Source: Desulfovibrio aminophilus DSM 12254 (GTDB lineage Bacteria; Desulfobacterota; Desulfovibrionia; Desulfovibrionales; Desulfovibrionaceae). Taken from it: a stretch of DNA of 64,000 nucleotides. Positions 32,762-42,112 of this stretch are shown here, one piece after another; positions within the stretch are counted from its first letter, which is position 1, and every line of letters begins with the position of its first letter. The stretch lies in assembly GCF_000422565.1 (NCBI RefSeq), contig NZ_KE383877.1, positions 96,517 to 160,516 on the forward strand, written 5' to 3'. A program made the position numbers and the translations under genes. The notes beneath the pieces were generated by a model that was given only the letters and a program-made list of their open reading frames with translations, searched no databases and was not told the origin of the DNA.

Positions 32762-35338
32762 TTACTTGCTCTTGAAGTAGTTGGCCGCCTGGAAGACCTT
32801 GACGGCCTTGCTGTTGTGCGTGGTGAGCTTGAGTTGCGCGGCCGTGCCGGGCGTGGCGCTCATGTCCAGTTCCCCGCGCACGAGGACGCGCGTGGCGTCG
32901 TAGGCGCTGTCCGGGACAAGCGGCACCTGGGTGTAGGCCCCGGTCCCGCGCTTCATCCACGCCTTGAGGTCCGTGTCCAGGGTGATGTCGTCCACGGCCT
33001 GCATGACGAAGACCGCCCGGCCGATGTCCGGGTCAACGGCCTCGAAGGCGTTGAATTCGGCGGTGCCGACCCCAGTGGTCCGGTCCACGGTGAACCCGAG
33101 GGCGTTCAACTCGGGAGTGAACGCCGTGTCGGAGGTCGTCAGGGCCGCCATGACGTCCACGGTCGTGGTCGTGCCGGGGACGAACCCGGCCTGAGACGCC
33201 CACTGCGCCTGGGTCATTCCGGTGGCGTTCGTGGGGGTGCGGAGGGTTTCCTCGTAGAACTCCGCCTCATGCACGATGATGTTCCGGTTATCGACGCTGT
33301 ACTGCATCGAGAATCCGTAGGTCGTGTAGTTCCCCCGCGCGGCCTTGGGGATGACCCATTCCTTCTTCTCGCCGTTCACCCAGGTCAGGCCCGACAGCGT
33401 GAGCAGCGTCGCCTTCGTCGTCCCGCCGTCATTGGAGCCGTAGATGGTCACGTTGGTGGGGCCGTAGGTGCCGCTGTCGCACCGCATCGTCGCCTTCCAG
33501 GCCCGCTTGGCGCTCGGCAGGGTGTATTGCAGCCAATCGGTGTTGACGTTGGAGGCGGTTTCCCAGCGCGTCGCGGTATCGTTGTCGAAGGCGTTGGCGG
33601 CGGGAGAGTAGGCCGTCCCTGAAGCCGCCGTCCCCCCGGCGCAGATGTCCGTGGTCCATTGGGCGTACTGCGGCACCAGGGGCCACTTGTTCTGCGCGTG
33701 GGCCGCCAGCGCCTCCTTGAAGGCGGTGAACTTGTCGTTGGCCGAGGCGTTGACCCATCCGACGGCGGGAACGAAATACTGCCAGACTCCGTTGTTCTCG
33801 TAGGTCAGACCTCTCCAGGTCGTTCCGGTCCAGACGAGGTAGTGCTTCCCGTTGAAGCTCACGGCCGCGTAGACGGCGCACCCGTCGGGGGTCGTCGCGT
33901 TCCCGGTCGCGGCCTTGAGCGCCGTCCAGTACGCCGCGTCCAGGGTCGGCAGGGAGAAGACGGCGAAGTCGTTCACCGGGTAGTCGGCCCGCTCGTACAG
34001 CCGGACTTCCGAGAGCCGCAGACTGTTGCTCGTGCCCGTGTTGGACAGGCAGCGCCAGAAGCGGTGCGCCCCGGCGGCGGTCCACATCTTGTCCGTCCAG
34101 CCGGTCTTGCCGTAGGTGGCGTCGGTCGCCACGCTGGTCCACGGGCCGGTGGATGCGTCCGCATAGGCCCAGGTGCAGACCGCGCCCGTGCCCGCCCCGG
34201 CCGGATAGCCGTACATCCCGGCCCCGGTGATGGTCCGCGCCACGCCGAGGTCGATGATGAAGCCGACACTGGCGGCGTTGAAGTACGGCCCGTTGTCGTC
34301 CGGCGTTCCACTGACAAGGTTGGCGAAGTAGGTCGTCCAGTCGGTCATGCCCACGTTGGAGAGCATGGTGGCGGTCAGCGCCGTCAGGACGTTCCCGCTC
34401 CCGGTCGTGTCGAGCTTCACGGCCCCGGCCCCGGCCGCGACGCCGCTTCCAACGGCCCCGGCGAGGTTCAGCGGGACGGCGAGGTTCGCGCCGCCAGGCG
34501 TGGGCTGGATGTATCCGGTGTCACCACTTTGGAACTCCATGCCCGTGAGCGCCACCTGTCCGGCGTCGGTCAGCGGGTCGAGCCAGCCATTCATGAGGAT
34601 GGAGCGGTCGGTGTCGCCTGCCTGCACGGCCTGCTTCATCGCCAGGGACATGAGGCCGGTTTCCAGGGTGGAGAGGTCCGTCTTTCGAGCCAGGGTCGCG
34701 GGCTCCAGGCTCGCGGCCAGCGCCGCCGCCTCGTCGCGGGCGGCCTCGGCCCCCTGGCGGGCGGCCTGGGAGGCGTCGCGGGCGGTTTCGGCCCGGGTCA
34801 CGGACTGCGCGGCCCGGGCCGCGTAACCCTGGGCCAGGGCGATCTCTCCGGCCTCCGGGCCGGGCTCCAGGGCCAGGCCGTCCGCGCCCCAGACCAGGGC
34901 CCGGCCCGGGGCGGGGTCGCCCAGGGAGAGCCCGCGCGCGGCGGCCGAGACCTTGACCAGCGGGGCCCGGGCGATCTTCTCGTCCAGGGCCTGGCAGATC
35001 ATGGTCAGCTGGTCCAGGGCCGCCTCGTGGGTCTCGGCCGGGAAGGCGTCGTTCTCCTGGTAGTCCGTCTCCTGCACCAGGCGCGGCGCGCGCGTGAGGC
35101 TGAGCACCTCGCCCGCCGCCGGAGGCGTGTTCAGGCGGCAGGTTCCGCCCTGGGGCAGGCCCGCGCCGGTGATTTCATACTGCGCGCCCTCGGCCAGGAC
35201 GCGTTCGCTCCCGTCCGCCGCCCGCAGGACCGCGGCCACGTCAGCCGGGACCAGGAAGCGGAAGGGCAGCGGGAACTCCCGCGTCTCGCCGTTGCCCGCG
35301 TAGCGGGCCGAGGAAAGGGTCGATGCGATGGTCATCAT
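32762..35338 (-). CDS. Phage tail-fibre-like protein with two discoidin-type domains
   Basis: An 858-residue protein. The N-terminal 130 residues (YAGNGETREFPLPFRFLVPADVAAVLR, YEITGAGLPQGGTCRLNTPPAAGEVLSLTR) resemble the virion-attachment domain of T7-type tail fibres. A helical Ala/Glu-rich segment (about 165-220) probably trimerises. Two regions look like F5/8 type C (discoidin) carbohydrate-binding domains: about 300-440, and about 555-690 with SPAANAFDNDTATRWETASNVNTDWLQYTLP. The C-terminal part has further beta structure. It should bind a surface sugar on the recipient cell. It lies 6 bp after the preceding internal-protein gene in a minus-strand operon of phage-like structural genes. 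Confidence 0.8.
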   Translation of the reverse strand: MMTIASTLSSARYAGNGETREFPLPFRFLVPADVAAVLRAADGSERVLAEGAQYEITGAGLPQGGTCRLNTPPAAGEVLSLTRAPRLVQETDYQENDAFPAETHEAALDQLTMICQALDEKIARAPLVKVSAAARGLSLGDPAPGRALVWGADGLALEPGPEAGEIALAQGYAARAAQSVTRAETARDASQAARQGAEAARDEAAALAASLEPATLARKTDLSTLETGLMSLAMKQAVQAGDTDRSILMNGWLDPLTDAGQVALTGMEFQSGDTGYIQPTPGGANLAVPLNLAGAVGSGVAAGAGAVKLDTTGSGNVLTALTATMLSNVGMTDWTTYFANLVSGTPDDNGPYFNAASVGFIIDLGVARTITGAGMYGYPAGAGTGAVCTWAYADASTGPWTSVATDATYGKTGWTDKMWTAAGAHRFWRCLSNTGTSNSLRLSEVRLYERADYPVNDFAVFSLPTLDAAYWTALKAATGNATTPDGCAVYAAVSFNGKHYLVWTGTTWRGLTYENNGVWQYFVPAVGWVNASANDKFTAFKEALAAHAQNKWPLVPQYAQWTTDICAGGTAASGTAYSPAANAFDNDTATRWETASNVNTDWLQYTLPSAKRAWKATMRCDSGTYGPTNVTIYGSNDGGTTKATLLTLSGLTWVNGEKKEWVIPKAARGNYTTYGFSMQYSVDNRNIIVHEAEFYEETLRTPTNATGMTQAQWASQAGFVPGTTTTVDVMAALTTSDTAFTPELNALGFTVDRTTGVGTAEFNAFEAVDPDIGRAVFVMQAVDDITLDTDLKAWMKRGTGAYTQVPLVPDSAYDATRVLVRGELDMSATPGTAAQLKLTTHNSKAVKVFQAANYFKSK

Positions 35339-35344
35339 GCGCTC

Positions 35345-35776
35345 CTAGAAGAAAGGGTTGTCCCAGAGCCGCGAGCCCAGGGAAAGCAGTGATCCGCCGG
35401 AGCGCCGCCCGCGCAGCGTCTCGGCCCGCTCCCGGCCGGAACGCAGCAGGTCCTGGGCGCGGTCCTCGGTCCGGCTCCGCGCGTCCGCCTCGTCCTCGCC
35501 GTCCCGGGCCGCCTCGGCCTCCAGCGCCAGCAGCGGCGAGCCGGACAGGGCCAGTCCCGAACCGCCGATGAGGGTCATGCGCCGGGCCTTGTTCCGCCGC
35601 GCGCGGCGCGATACGGCGGCGGCCTCCTCGCGGCCCTGCTCCCGGGCCCGGGCCGCCTCCCGGCCCGCGTCGATCTCCGCGGCCTCGGCCCGATCGCGCA
35701 GTTCGTCGTCCTCCTCCGCCCGCCGGGCGAAATCCAGGCCCTGGCGGATCAGGCCCGCGCCCCCCTGACTCTTCAT
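35345..35776 (-). CDS. Phage internal-virion-like small protein
   Basis: A 143-residue protein consisting almost entirely of charged, Ala-rich helices (ARRAEEDDELRDRAEAAEIDAGREAARAREQ) with a small hydrophobic stretch in the middle (MTLIGGSGLALSGSPLLAL, about 67-85). Position and composition match the small internal or ejection-type proteins that podoviruses encode between tail and fibre genes. GGGAGGAG precedes the ATG at 35776. It lies 41 bp after the tail protein gene and 6 bp before the fibre gene. The functional assignment is by context. Confidence 0.6.
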   Translation of the reverse strand: MKSQGGAGLIRQGLDFARRAEEDDELRDRAEAAEIDAGREAARAREQGREEAAAVSRRARRNKARRMTLIGGSGLALSGSPLLALEAEAARDGEDEADARSRTEDRAQDLLRSGRERAETLRGRRSGGSLLSLGSRLWDNPFF

Positions 35777-35817
35777 CGCTTCTCCTCCCACGGTGAACCT
35801 CCTTGCGTTCGTTGTGG

Positions 35818-37926
35818 TCATTCGTATTGCGCCAGCTCGGGAACGAGCATGAGCACGGTCATGGGCAGCGGCCGGTCGGCCTCCACCCGCACGCAGCCCT
35901 CCAGGTCCGAGCCCTGGGGGAACTTCACGGTCTTGTCTCCGCTCCAGAGCGCCGGGGCCCGGCCCATGCCGTCGGCCGCCCGGCGGAAGTGCATGGTCTC
36001 CATGCGGCCGCCCGGCGCGCCCAGCCTGCCGCCCAGGGTGCGGTAAAAACGCGCCGAGACCTGCACGATGCGCTTGCGCCGGGTCTGGGATGTGCCGGTC
36101 CCGCCTCCGGACTCCAGGCGCATGGTCGTCAGGGCCGAGGTGAACGGCAGGCCCGCGTGGACCACCCGCGCCGGACGGTCCAGCCGGATCGTGCCGTCGG
36201 CGGCCACCGCGCGCGGCGGCTGCACCGCCCCGTCGGCCAGCACGTCCACCGTCTCCCCGGCCAGGTGCTCCAGCCCGCCCAGAACCTCGGCGAGTTCGCC
36301 CCGCCAGGTCAGGCCGCAGTCCACGAAAAAGGCCTCCGCCGGGTCGTCGCCGGCGAGCCCGGCCTCCAGGGTCTCCACGAAGCGCCGGGTCCGGCCGCCG
36401 ACCTCGCGGCGCACCACGACCCAGAGCCGTTCGCGGCCCTCCGCCGGGTCCGGGATCGCCGCCAGGGACTCGACGGCCCCGGCCGTGACCTGGCGGCTCC
36501 AGGCGAACACGTCCTGGCCGGGCTCGTAGGTCAGGGTCAGGAGCACGCCGTCGGCCCGCAGGCAGAAGAGCACCGGGTCCGGGTCGCGCACGAAGGCCAG
36601 CCCCGTGATCCCGCCCTCGGTGAGGTGTTCGGAGAGCAGCGTCAGGTCGCGCGAGCTGAGGCCGTCGGCCTCGAAGCTGTAGGACAGCTCCCGCAGCTTG
36701 CGGCCCGAGCGCTGGACGTAGAGCGTGCCCTGGCCCACGGATTCCGGCCGGACCCGCGCCGAGCCCGAGACCCCCTCCTGGGAGGCCTTGATGTTCAGCG
36801 GCGAGACCGCCCCGCCGTCGCCCCCGCTCACGGTCCATTCCCCGCCCGCCGTGCCGATCCAGAGCCGGGCCTTGGGCGCGAGGAACTCGATGGCGTTGGC
36901 CTGGGCCGCCGAAAGCGTGACCTCGATGCCGTCGTCGTCCAGCGGTCCCTGGCCCACGGGCGCGTCGATGCGGTCGCCCGGCGCGAACTCCTCCCAGAAC
37001 TCCGCGCGCGGCGCCCCGGCCGCGTCGCGCACGGCCTCGATTTGGGCGGCCCCCGGCGCGTCCAGGGTCATGGCCACAGTCAGGTCGGAGGTCGCCGCCA
37101 GCCGGGTCAGCGCGCCCTTGTAGCGGTAGTAGCGGGTCTGCTCGCCCGAGGCGTCGCGGGCCTTGAGCGCCGAGCCGCCCTGGAACGAGGCGTCCCCGGC
37201 GTAGAGCGTGAACTGGTTTCCGCTCCGGCCGTCGGCCGCGCTTCCCGCGCCCTCGGCCAGCTCCACGTCGCGCCAGCCCTCCAGGGGAACCTCGCGCGTG
37301 GCCCGGCGCAGGTCGAAGAAGTCCCCGCTGCGCGAGAACCAGAGCGTGTTCGGGGCCTTGGGCGTGGCCGCCAGCACGAGCCGCTGCTCGTAGAAGCAGA
37401 CCGCCGTGGGCCAGTTCCCCTCGCCCCAGGACTCCGGGCGGCCCGTGAACGCGGCCTCGGCCAGGGTCCATTCCGCGTGGCCCGAACGCGTCAGGGTGCG
37501 CGGGGCGTGGTCCGGGTGGACCAGGAACAGGGTGTCGTTGGACTGGGTCCAGCGCAGCCGGGCGAAGTCCTTCCGGCGGTACGGGGTCTCCAGCGCGAAG
37601 GCCGCGCCGTCCGCGCCCAGGACCAGGCCGCCGTCGCGGAAGACCCGCATCCGCCCGGTCCCGGCCGCGTCCTCGTGGAACTCCAGGACGTAGGCCTGTT
37701 CGGCGTTGAACTCGAAGGCCAGCAGCAGCGAGGGCTGGTCCGGGTTCCCGGCCTCGGCCGCCAGCCGCAGGCCGCCGCGCCGGGTCACTCCGCCGTGCGG
37801 ATGCACGATGAAGTTCACCAGCTCGCGGCAGCCGTTGTAGTAGCGCGAGAGGTCCACCCGGCCCTCCAGCCGGGGCGACAGCTCGCCGGATGTGAAATTC
37901 GTCAGGGTCACGGTTCTCGGGCTCAT
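35818..37926 (-). CDS. Podovirus-type tail (nozzle/stabilisation-like) protein
   Basis: A 702-residue protein with the N-terminal signature of a widespread podovirus and prophage tail family: TLTNFTSGELSPRLEGRVDLSRYYNGCRELVNFIVHPHGGVTRRGGLR. The middle has repeated beta-rich segments (RLRWTQSNDTLFLVHPDHAPRTLTR, TLWFSRSGDFFDLRRAT, NAIEFLAPKARLWIGTAGGEWTVSG). Proteins of this kind form the tail tube end through which DNA is ejected. AGGAGGCGGAG precedes the ATG. It is the first gene of a four- or five-gene operon and is preceded by the conserved upstream block (copy A). Portal, capsid and terminase genes are not in the window. Confidence 0.85.
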   Translation of the reverse strand: MSPRTVTLTNFTSGELSPRLEGRVDLSRYYNGCRELVNFIVHPHGGVTRRGGLRLAAEAGNPDQPSLLLAFEFNAEQAYVLEFHEDAAGTGRMRVFRDGGLVLGADGAAFALETPYRRKDFARLRWTQSNDTLFLVHPDHAPRTLTRSGHAEWTLAEAAFTGRPESWGEGNWPTAVCFYEQRLVLAATPKAPNTLWFSRSGDFFDLRRATREVPLEGWRDVELAEGAGSAADGRSGNQFTLYAGDASFQGGSALKARDASGEQTRYYRYKGALTRLAATSDLTVAMTLDAPGAAQIEAVRDAAGAPRAEFWEEFAPGDRIDAPVGQGPLDDDGIEVTLSAAQANAIEFLAPKARLWIGTAGGEWTVSGGDGGAVSPLNIKASQEGVSGSARVRPESVGQGTLYVQRSGRKLRELSYSFEADGLSSRDLTLLSEHLTEGGITGLAFVRDPDPVLFCLRADGVLLTLTYEPGQDVFAWSRQVTAGAVESLAAIPDPAEGRERLWVVVRREVGGRTRRFVETLEAGLAGDDPAEAFFVDCGLTWRGELAEVLGGLEHLAGETVDVLADGAVQPPRAVAADGTIRLDRPARVVHAGLPFTSALTTMRLESGGGTGTSQTRRKRIVQVSARFYRTLGGRLGAPGGRMETMHFRRAADGMGRAPALWSGDKTVKFPQGSDLEGCVRVEADRPLPMTVLMLVPELAQYE

Positions 37927-37945
37927 CTCCGCCTCCTTTCTGGCG

Positions 37946-38024
37946 GAGCCTAGCCCCGGTTTTCCGCCCCCGCGAAGATCAGCGGCACATTTGCGGCTCT
38001 TTGCAGCGAATCAGCATATTGACC
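37946..38024 (-). promoter_or_regulatory. Conserved upstream block, copy A (tail operon)
   Basis: On the minus strand the block runs GTCAATATGCTGATTCGCTG, CAAAGAGCCGCAAATG, a variable part, TGATCTTCGCG, then GGAAAACCGGGGCTAGGCTC. It is about 80 percent identical to copy B at 45715-45793 and clearly related to copy C at 15822-15900. It ends 19 bp before the tail gene start, so it is a strong promoter candidate. A TAGGCT element could serve as -10. Confidence 0.65.
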
Positions 38025-38140
38025 GGCTTCGCCGGTTTTCAGAAAAACGCCGAAATGGGCGTCTCTGCCGCCTTTCTATAAGCCCCCGAAGGGGGCGGTC
38101 CCCTTTCGCAGGACGGCAAAAGGGTGACAGAGGCCGTGGG
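38025..38140. repeat. Hairpin repeat, families A and C
   Basis: ACCGGCTTCGCCGGT stem, degenerate core GAAAAACGCCGAAATGGGCGTC...GCCTTTC, CCCCCGAAGGGGG stem, then CCCCTTTCGCAGGACGGCAA and AAGGGTGAC. The last part is a variant of the CCCCTTTTGC palindrome found beside copies B and C of the conserved block. Confidence 0.75.
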
Positions 38141-38247
38141 GGCTGCGCGCCCCCACTCCCCGCGCCAGGACTGCGTCCTGGACCCGATAGCGGCGCGGCT
38201 TTTCCGAGCGGACGCCCGAAAGAGCCGCGCCACGGAGGTCCGGCAAG
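38139..38247. repeat. Structured repeat, family B, copy 1
   Basis: GGGGGCTGCGCGCCCCC hairpin, then CCGCGCCAGGACTGCGTCCT, GGACC, GATAGCGGCGCGGC, a CCGAGCGGACGCCCGAAA insert and GCCGCGCC. The ends can pair (GGCGCGGC/GCCGCGCC). Near-identical copies lie at 41911-42016 and 55591-55668. A family A half-repeat follows (38244-38290). Confidence 0.8.
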
Positions 38248-38331
38248 AAGGCGGGAGCCTCTTGGCTGTTCCATGACCCGGCGAAGCCTGGGGGGGTTTC
38301 GCGGGGGGGCGGGTTGGGCTAGGGTGGGGGC

Positions 38332-39120
38332 ATGATGGTCAGGGTATTGGCCGCCGTGCTGGTGGCGGCGGCGCTTTTCTGCGGGTGGTCCTGCTCCGGC
38401 GGACGGGACAAGCCCATGACCCCGGAAGCGTTGCGTGAGCGCGCCGACAAGGGCGACGCCCAGGCCCAGGCGGCCCTGGGCGTGCTCTACTCCACGGGCC
38501 GGGGCCTGCCCCGGGACGACGCCGAGGCCGCGCGCTGGACCCGGCTGGCGGCGGACCAGGGCCTGGCCGAAGCCCAGTACCGCCTGGGCCTGATGTACGC
38601 CGAGGGCCGGGGCGTTCCGGCGGGAGAACCCTGGGAGACGGTGCGCCTGCTGCACGCGGCGGCGGCCCAGGGACATGCCGGGGCCGAGCTGGAGCTGGGC
38701 CGGATGTACCGCGAGGGCCGGGGCACGGACCGCGACCCGGCCGAGGCCGCGACCTGGCTCAAGCGGGCGGCCGTGCAGGGCGAGGTCGAGGCCCAGGTGC
38801 TCCTGGGCGGCATGTATCTCGAGGGCGAGGGCGTGGGGCGCGACCTGGCCGAGGCCAACCGCTGGTTCGGGGCCGCCGCCGAGCGCGGGGACGCCCGGGC
38901 CATGTACCAGCTCGGCCGCCTCTTCGCCGGGGGCCGCCTGGGCCGGGAGGACTCGGCCCAGGGCTACATGTGGTTCGTGCTGGCCGAGGAACGAGGGCTG
39001 GAGGAAGCCGGGCTGGCGCGGGAGCAGATGGACCGCGACCTGGACGAGGCCGCGCGGCGCGAGGCGCTCGATCTGGCCGAACGCTGGCGCGCGGCGGCTC
39101 CGGGACGGCGGGTGCGCTAG
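38332..39120 (+). CDS. Secreted Sel1-repeat protein
   Basis: This 262-residue protein has an N-terminal signal segment (VRVLAAVLVAAALFCGWSCS); the cysteine at its end might be lipidated, although the lipobox is not canonical. About five Sel1-type repeats of 36 residues follow, for example AQAALGVLYSTGRGLPRDDAEAARWTRLAADQG. The pattern A-x2-x-LG-x-x-Y-x2-G-x-G recurs through to about residue 230. Sel1 proteins are TPR-like adaptors, here probably in the periplasm. No operon partner is seen; the Trm112 gene converges on it 4 bp from its stop. Confidence 0.85.
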   Translation: MMVRVLAAVLVAAALFCGWSCSGGRDKPMTPEALRERADKGDAQAQAALGVLYSTGRGLPRDDAEAARWTRLAADQGLAEAQYRLGLMYAEGRGVPAGEPWETVRLLHAAAAQGHAGAELELGRMYREGRGTDRDPAEAATWLKRAAVQGEVEAQVLLGGMYLEGEGVGRDLAEANRWFGAAAERGDARAMYQLGRLFAGGRLGREDSAQGYMWFVLAEERGLEEAGLAREQMDRDLDEAARREALDLAERWRAAAPGRRVR

Positions 39121-39124
39121 ACGG

Positions 39125-39319
39125 TCAGGCGGGCTTGGAGCCGGTCCACTTGGCCAGGGGCGCGGCCTCGTCGGTGAGCATGACCGGAATCTCGTCCTTG
39201 ATCGGGTAGACCAGGGCGCAGGACTCGCAGAGCAGGCCGTCGGAGGCCGGGAGCAGAACGAGCTTGCCCTTGCAGAGCGGGCAGGCCAGAATATCCAGAA
39301 GGTCTTTGTGCAACGTCAT
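39125..39319 (-). CDS. Trm112 family protein
   Basis: This 64-residue small zinc-finger-like protein is of the Trm112/YcaR type: LLDILACPLCKGKLVLLPASDGLLCESCALVYPIKDEIPVML. The four cysteines (CPLC and CESC) are the expected metal ligands. Trm112 proteins activate methyltransferases in eukaryotes and archaea; the bacterial role is less clear. I chose the ATG at 39319 because GGGAGGTG lies upstream. It stands alone on the minus strand. Confidence 0.92.
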   Translation of the reverse strand: MTLHKDLLDILACPLCKGKLVLLPASDGLLCESCALVYPIKDEIPVMLTDEAAPLAKWTGSKPA

Positions 39320-39388
39320 GGGAGTCACCTCCCGGAAAGTGTAGCCGCAAGCCCGTCCGGGCGCAAGCCGGACGCATCAGGAGTCGCC

Positions 39389-39853
39389 ATGAGACACCGC
39401 ATCGCCTCCCTCGCCCTCATCGCCGTTTTCTGCCTGGCCGCGACGGCCCTGGCCGGGTCGCCGCGCGCCAAGGGCCAGACCGTCTACGTGCCGCTCTACT
39501 CCCACGTCTACCAGGGCCTGCGCGACCGGCCCTTCGACCTCTCGGCCACCCTGAGCGTGCGCAACACCGACGCCGATCATCCCATCACCCTGCTCTTCGT
39601 GGACTACTACGACACGGCGGGCAAGCCCGTGCGCCGCTACCTGGAGAAGGCCGAGAGCGTGCCGCCGCTGGGCACCCGCGAGTTCCTGGTCAGCGAGAAG
39701 GATTCGGCCGGGGGCTCCGGGGCCAAGTTCCTGGTGCGCTGGACCTCGGACCGGCCCGTGCCGCCGCCGGTGGTCGAGGCGGTCATGATCGGCACCGCCA
39801 ACTCCCAGGGCATCTCCTTCCTCTCCACCGGCCGGGTCATCACCGAGGAGTAG
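39389..39853 (+). CDS. Exported DUF3124 protein
   Basis: A 154-residue protein with a signal peptide (MRHRIASLALIAVFCLAATALA, cleavage near residue 22). The rest follows the DUF3124 pattern: GQTVYVPLYSHVYQG, LSATLSVRNTD, ITLLFVDYYDTAGKPVRRYLE, GGSGAKFLVRW and VEAVMIGTANSQGISF. Function is unknown; a periplasmic beta-sandwich is likely. CAGGAG precedes the ATG. It stands between Trm112 and a histidine kinase gene. Confidence 0.88.
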   Translation: MRHRIASLALIAVFCLAATALAGSPRAKGQTVYVPLYSHVYQGLRDRPFDLSATLSVRNTDADHPITLLFVDYYDTAGKPVRRYLEKAESVPPLGTREFLVSEKDSAGGSGAKFLVRWTSDRPVPPPVVEAVMIGTANSQGISFLSTGRVITEE

Positions 39854-39962
39854 CTTCCGGCCGGACATTCCACGACGGCGTCGGCCGCCGCCAACTCCCG
39901 GCGGGTTTTAGAACCTGTCGTCCGACCCTTGTCTTTCCGCTCCCTTGGGGGCAAGGTGTGAG

Positions 39963-41864
39963 ATGGAGGCGAAAAACATACCGGTGAGCGACGCCGACGG
40001 ACCGAACGCGAACCAGGTGGAGTTCATGAAGCTCCTGGTCCAGGGAAACGGCTCCGACCTCTCCCTGTTCCGGACCTTTTTCGACGCCCACGCCGCGCCC
40101 ATGGCCCTCATCGATCCCGAGAGCGGGACCGTGGTCGGGGCCAACCGCGCGGCCCACGAATTCTACGGCCTCAGCGAGGAGCAGAGCCGCGGCCTCTCGG
40201 TCTGGGACATCACCACCACGCCCCTGGAGGAGGTCCGCAGAACCATCAAGCGCCTCATGAGCGACAGCGGCGGCCGGATCGAGGCCCTGCACCTCACCGG
40301 CCAGGGCGGCGCCCGCTGCGTGGAGGTTCTGGCCAGCCCGGTGGAGATCAAGGACCGCCGCCTCCTGCTCTGCGTCATCCACGACGTCACCGAGTCCCGC
40401 CGCGCCGAGGCCGAAGTCGAGCGCCAGCGCGTTCTGCGCCGGACCATGATCGACTCCGTGCGCGACGCCATCGCCCTCAAGGACGCCTCCTCGGTCTACC
40501 TGGCCGTGAACCGTTCCTTCCGCGAACTCCTCGGCCGCCCGGAATCCGAAATCCTGGGCCGCGACGACTCCGCCCTCTTCCCCCCGGCCCAGGCCGAAAT
40601 CATGAAGCTCGACGACGGCCGCGTGCTCCTCACCGGCGAGAGCGTGACCCGCGACGACCGCCTGGACACCCCGGCCGGAGCCATCTGGACCTGCACCGTC
40701 AAGTCTCCGGTCCGCGACGACCAGGGCCGCGTCACCGGCATCGTCCTGGCCGTGCGCGACATCACCCGCCGCAAGCTGGCCGAGAACGCCCTGCGCAAGA
40801 GCGAGGAGGAGTTCCGGGCCATCGCGGACTACGGCCACGACTGGGAGTCCTGGCTCTCGCCCAAGGGCGCGCTGCTCTGGGTCAACCCCGCCGTGGAGCG
40901 CCACACCGGCTTCTCCGTGCTCGAATGCCTGGCCATGGCCGACTACCCCCTGCCCCTCGTGGACCCCGAGGACCGCGCGGCCCTGGGCGACGAGCTGCGC
41001 CGGGCCCGCGAGGAGCGGACCAGCGCGGGCGACCGCGTCTTCCGCGTGCGCCGCAAGGACGGCCGACGCCGCTACATGTCCGCCTCCTGGCAGCCCATCG
41101 AACGGGTCGGCGGCGCCTACGCCGGACTGCGCCTCTCGGCCCACGACTTCACCGACCGCCGGCAGGCCGACCTTCTGCGCGAGGACATCGAGCGCATCGT
41201 GCGCCACGACCTCAAGGGCCCCCTCTCCTCCCTGCTCATGACCCCCACGGTCCTGCGCCAGGAAGGCCCGGTCAACGACCGCCAGGAGGTCATCCTCAAG
41301 GAGCTGGAGCGCTCCGCCCAGCGCCTCCTGACCATGATCGACCGTTCCCTGGATCTCTACAAGATGGAGACCGGCGTCTACCAGCTCGCGCCCGAGACCC
41401 TCGACCTCGCGGCCCTGGTCCGCGACGCCCTGGAGGACGCCCGCCTGGCGGCCCGGCCCTCCTGCCGCTGGACCCTGCTCGTGGACGGCCTGCCCGACGA
41501 CGGCCGGGCCTTCGCCATCCGGGGCGAGGAACGCCTCCTGCGCACCCTGCTCGACAACCTGGCCCGCAACGCCTTCGAGGCCTCGCCCGAGGACGCGGCC
41601 GTGGTGGCCGCCCTCTTCCGCCGCCCCGGCTCCGTGGTCCTGGAGATCGCCAACCAGGGCGAAATCCCCAAGGAAATCCGCGACCGCCTCTTCGAAAAGT
41701 ACGCCACCGCCGGAAAACTCCACGGCACCGGCCTCGGCGCGTACTCCGCACGCCTCGTGGCCCAGGCCCACGGCGGAACCATCGAGGCCGACTCCTCCAA
41801 GCCCGGCCGCGCCACCGTCCGCGTCACCCTCCCGGACCAGCCCGAACCAACGGCCTCGGCATAG
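39963..41864 (+). CDS. Cytoplasmic PAS sensor histidine kinase
   Basis: This 633-residue kinase lacks any membrane helix. It has three PAS domains (about 38-150, 165-275 and 285-400). A HisKA-type dimerisation domain follows, with the phospho-accepting His in IVRHDLKGPLSSLL near residue 413, then an HATPase domain (about 510-625: N-box DNLARNAFEA; G-box GTGLGAYSARLVAQAHGG). It should autophosphorylate in response to a cytoplasmic cue and pass phosphate to a separate response regulator, none of which is adjacent. The kinase-less REC-Hpt hybrid at 1722-5345 shows that orphan parts are common in this genome. The ATG follows AAGGTGTGAG. Confidence 0.93.
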   Translation: MEAKNIPVSDADGPNANQVEFMKLLVQGNGSDLSLFRTFFDAHAAPMALIDPESGTVVGANRAAHEFYGLSEEQSRGLSVWDITTTPLEEVRRTIKRLMSDSGGRIEALHLTGQGGARCVEVLASPVEIKDRRLLLCVIHDVTESRRAEAEVERQRVLRRTMIDSVRDAIALKDASSVYLAVNRSFRELLGRPESEILGRDDSALFPPAQAEIMKLDDGRVLLTGESVTRDDRLDTPAGAIWTCTVKSPVRDDQGRVTGIVLAVRDITRRKLAENALRKSEEEFRAIADYGHDWESWLSPKGALLWVNPAVERHTGFSVLECLAMADYPLPLVDPEDRAALGDELRRAREERTSAGDRVFRVRRKDGRRRYMSASWQPIERVGGAYAGLRLSAHDFTDRRQADLLREDIERIVRHDLKGPLSSLLMTPTVLRQEGPVNDRQEVILKELERSAQRLLTMIDRSLDLYKMETGVYQLAPETLDLAALVRDALEDARLAARPSCRWTLLVDGLPDDGRAFAIRGEERLLRTLLDNLARNAFEASPEDAAVVAALFRRPGSVVLEIANQGEIPKEIRDRLFEKYATAGKLHGTGLGAYSARLVAQAHGGTIEADSSKPGRATVRVTLPDQPEPTASA

Positions 41865-41910
41865 GGCGGAGCCCTTCCCCCGTCCTTCTGGAATCCCCAG
41901 AAGAGGAAAG

Positions 41911-42016
41911 CCGGGGGCTGCGCGCCCCCTGGCCCCCGCGCCAGGGCACGGCCCTGGACCGATTAGTGGCGCGGCTTTTCCGGGCGGACACCCGAAAAAC
42001 CCGCGCCACGGGGATC
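41911..42016. repeat. Structured repeat, family B, copy 2
   Basis: GGGGGCTGCGCGCCCCC, then CCGCGCCAGGGCACGGCCCT, GGACC, GATTAGTGGCGCGGC, TTTTCCGGGCGGACACCCGA, AAAACCCGCGCCAC. It is about 85 percent identical to copy 1, with paired changes in the CCAGGGC/GCCCTGG stem. Confidence 0.82.
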
Positions 42017-42112
42017 ACGTGCAAAGGGATGAATGAGATTCAGTCTGGCAGTCGAAAGGCGGGCGTCAAGGCGGGGGAAAATTCAGCGCAGATATTCACA
42101 ATTCCCCCCGGA